Assembly (NCBI RefSeq): GCF_013371495.1 | Contig: NZ_JABWTA010000001.1 | Span: 62,001 to 126,000 of the forward strand | Origin: Altererythrobacter lutimaris | GTDB lineage: Bacteria; Pseudomonadota; Alphaproteobacteria; Sphingomonadales; Sphingomonadaceae | Direction of reading: 5' to 3' | DNA: 64,000 nt | Shown: piece by piece, positions 63,244 to 64,000 of the stretch | Numbering within the stretch: the first letter of the stretch is position 1 | Layout: every line of letters starts with the position of its first letter | The notes under the pieces: model-generated | The model's database searches: none | Told to the model about the DNA's origin: nothing | What the model saw: the letters and a program-made list of their open reading frames with translations, nothing else | Translations under genes and position numbers: made by a program

Positions 63244-63298
63244 CTGATCAAATGCGTACCAGCGAAGATCAGACGCGCCCCTCCAAGGGCGCGTTTTT
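63244..63298 (+). ncRNA. Candidate small RNA end: hairpin plus rho-independent terminator
   Basis: Two stems are adjacent on the + strand: CTGATC (63244-63249)/GATCAG (63267-63272), then ACGCGCCC (63273-63280)/GGGCGCGT (63287-63294) with a 6-base loop and a TTTTT tract. No protein gene on the + strand leads into it, and the T tract is on that strand only, opposite to the surrounding minus-strand genes. This is what a small antisense or regulatory RNA would look like. The 5' end and promoter are not defined. Confidence 0.5.
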
Positions 63299-63301
63299 CG
63301 C

Positions 63302-63550
63302 TTAGGAGGGCCGGTCATCTAACCCCTCCCACAGCTTCAGCACAGGCTCTGGCACTTCTAGCTTTCGCCCTGCCGTGTCTTCAGCAATTTCTATGCATCG
63401 AATTGAGCGTTCATGGATTTCACGCGCTAGGTTGTTGGCATCATCTACGTTGAGCCGAAAACCCATGTGCCGCCTCGCCCATTCCGTCTCGGCCATCACT
63501 TCGAATCCGAAGTTGCCGATCGGCCGCACCCAAGTTCGGTGCGGCTTCAT
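63302..63550 (-). CDS. Small phage-type hypothetical protein
   Basis: An 82-residue protein from ATG 63550, which overlaps the AlpA-like gene stop as ATGA; a start at 63574 would lie inside that gene. It has an N-terminal basic part (MKPHRTWVRP), a beta segment and a helical second half with DDANNLAREIHERSI. No family recognised. Second gene of the early-type run. Confidence 0.68.
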   Translation of the reverse strand: MKPHRTWVRPIGNFGFEVMAETEWARRHMGFRLNVDDANNLAREIHERSIRCIEIAEDTAGRKLEVPEPVLKLWEGLDDRPS

Positions 63551-63726
63551 GCCGCGATCCGATCCTGAAGCCATGCTTCAACTTCCGCGGCATTGTAGGC
63601 GAGGCGCCTAGAAGTAATTCTGATAGGCTCTGGGAATTTCTTCGCTGCTACCAATCTGTCGATAGTCGACCGGCTGAGACTGGTGAGTTCGCAGACACCT
63701 TTGGGGCTGAGTAATTGGGTTTGCAT
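63547..63726 (-). CDS. AlpA-like excisionase/regulator (helix-turn-helix)
   Basis: A 59-residue protein of the AlpA/MerR-like small regulators: LLSPKGVCELTSLSRSTIDRLVAAKKFPEPI is replaced here in words by a helix-turn-helix (about residues 8-28), then FPEPIRITSRRLAY and a closing AEVEAWLQDRI helix. AlpA proteins control excision or early genes in prophages and satellites. A ribosome site GGAG lies in the loop of a GCCGTC/GACGGC hairpin (63729-63751) just upstream. The next gene overlaps by four bases. Confidence 0.88.
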   Translation of the reverse strand: MQTQLLSPKGVCELTSLSRSTIDRLVAAKKFPEPIRITSRRLAYNAAEVEAWLQDRIAA

Positions 63727-63728
63727 TT

Positions 63729-63751
63729 GCCGTCTCCGTTTTGTGGACGGC
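63729..63751 (-). promoter_or_regulatory. Leader hairpin enclosing the AlpA ribosome site
   Basis: On the minus strand GCCGTC and GACGGC form a 6-bp stem with an 11-base loop, CACAAAACGGA, directly before the AlpA ATG at 63726. The GGAG of the ribosome site lies across the loop and the 3' arm, so folding could reduce AlpA translation. The distance from stem to ATG is 2 bases. Confidence 0.45.
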
Positions 63752-63791
63752 TATGGAACTTAAGCATATCAATGGGTCAGTCGACTAGGTT

Positions 63792-63833
63792 CTAGGGGAG
63801 ATTGTCGGAGAATTTTCGAACCAATCTCCCTAG
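63792..63833. repeat. Imperfect inverted repeat upstream of AlpA (operator-like)
   Basis: CTAGGGGAGATTG (63792-63804) and CAATCTCCCTAG (63822-63833) match as an inverted repeat with one base missing in the second arm; the loop is 17 bases. It lies about 70-110 bases upstream of the AlpA start and includes the stop codon of the preceding gene. No T tract follows on either strand. A regulator or excisionase binding site fits better than a terminator. Confidence 0.55.
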
Positions 63834-64000
63834 TACTGCTTTACGAGTTCCTGTGCTTGCTCGAGTGTGAAGTCAGGATCTTCAACATGGTTGATGATAA
63901 TCTGGACTAACGCGATGGAGGCAGACTTCAATTCATGGCCGAGCGCCTCTTCGACCAGGCTCCGGGTTGCTTCCACCATGTACCGTCGCCACCATTTCTG
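63830..64000 (-). CDS. Hypothetical protein, C-terminal part
   Basis: The minus strand is open from the window edge to a TAG at 63832-63830: 56 residues, beginning at the edge with QKWWRRYMVEATRSL and ending in FTLEQAQELVKQY. The composition is helical and amphipathic, like a folded protein tail. The start is outside the window. No family recognised. Confidence 0.6.
   Translation of the reverse strand, partial: QKWWRRYMVEATRSLVEEALGHELKSASIALVQIIINHVEDPDFTLEQAQELVKQY

Larger units (their letters stand above)
50225..64000. mobile_element. Integrated phage-like or satellite-like element adjoining tRNA-Arg
   Basis: From the tRNA 3' end to the window edge all genes are of phage or accessory type: terminase, serine recombinase, DUF5681 and HGGKS proteins, primase-helicase, AlpA, and small start/stop-overlapped genes. 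Three longer + strand genes are A+T-richer. No portal, capsid, tail or lysis gene is seen. No tyrosine integrase and no second copy of the tRNA 3' end is found in the window, so the right boundary and the attachment mechanism are unknown. The left boundary at 50225 is inferred from the switch in gene content. Confidence 0.8.

Noticed and set aside
50225..64000. Search for a second copy of the tRNA-Arg 3' end (attachment repeat)
   Set aside because: Reading through the element I found no match to the T-arm/acceptor segment; it may be beyond the window.
1..64000. CRISPR arrays, rRNA genes, insertion sequences
   Set aside because: No spaced direct repeats, rRNA-like segments or transposase genes with terminal repeats were recognised.

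Overview
The window is 64 kb of GC-rich, gene-dense DNA from an alphaproteobacterium. The flagellar, exopolysaccharide and polyphosphate gene content, the codon use and the protein style fit a sphingomonad, probably of the Erythrobacter/Qipengyuania group. That placement is inference; no rRNA or typing marker is present.

Layout. (1) 1-5082: the end of a flagellar operon, all +: fliO (partial), fliP, fliQ, fliR, flhB, fliD, fliS. (2) 5134-41866: a large surface-polysaccharide region with several strand switches. It holds a Wza-like export lipoprotein, a Wzc-like tyrosine autokinase, an outer-membrane beta-barrel protein, an initiating sugar transferase, a polymerase/ligase-type membrane protein, two MOP-type flippases, about eleven glycosyltransferases (one GT39/ArnT-like), a sulfotransferase, a metallophosphoesterase and a PHP-like protein. 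Two paralogous cassettes (methyltransferase, extended SDR, hexapeptide acyltransferase, with a flippase nearby) lie at 5134-9032 and 32198-38084. The second carries an inserted acyl carrier protein, short-chain reductase and adenylating ligase and is followed by a GlpD-like flavoprotein, so it looks able to make a carrier-bound acyl group and attach it to a glycan. The region ends with two secreted GH16-like proteins in tandem; one has lost all three catalytic residues. (3) 42061-50108: housekeeping metabolism: an LCAD-like acyl-CoA dehydrogenase, an SDR, an aldo/keto reductase, the ppk-ppx pair and a queuosine-precursor transporter. (4) 50148-50224: tRNA-Arg(UCU). (5) 50225 to the window end: an integrated element abutting the tRNA.

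The element carries an AlpA-like regulator (59 aa), a chain of start/stop-overlapped small genes leading into a Toprim/RecA-like primase-helicase, a DUF5681 protein, a serine recombinase, a large terminase subunit with a small HGGKS zinc protein, and five further genes of phage type. No portal, capsid, tail or lysis gene is recognisable. It is therefore either a decayed prophage or a satellite-like element; the far end is outside the window. Three A+T-richer genes on the opposite strand look like cargo: a two-TM protein, a protein with a C-terminal SH3-like domain, and a 740-residue membrane-anchored TolB-N-like/TPR-like protein.

The parts that look least explained are the ACP-adenylation-acyltransferase glycan cassette at 32198-39766, the active/inactive GH16 pair, the 740-residue cargo protein, and the hairpin, operator-like and small-RNA-like structures around the AlpA gene. 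All functions are read from motifs and context; no database search was made.
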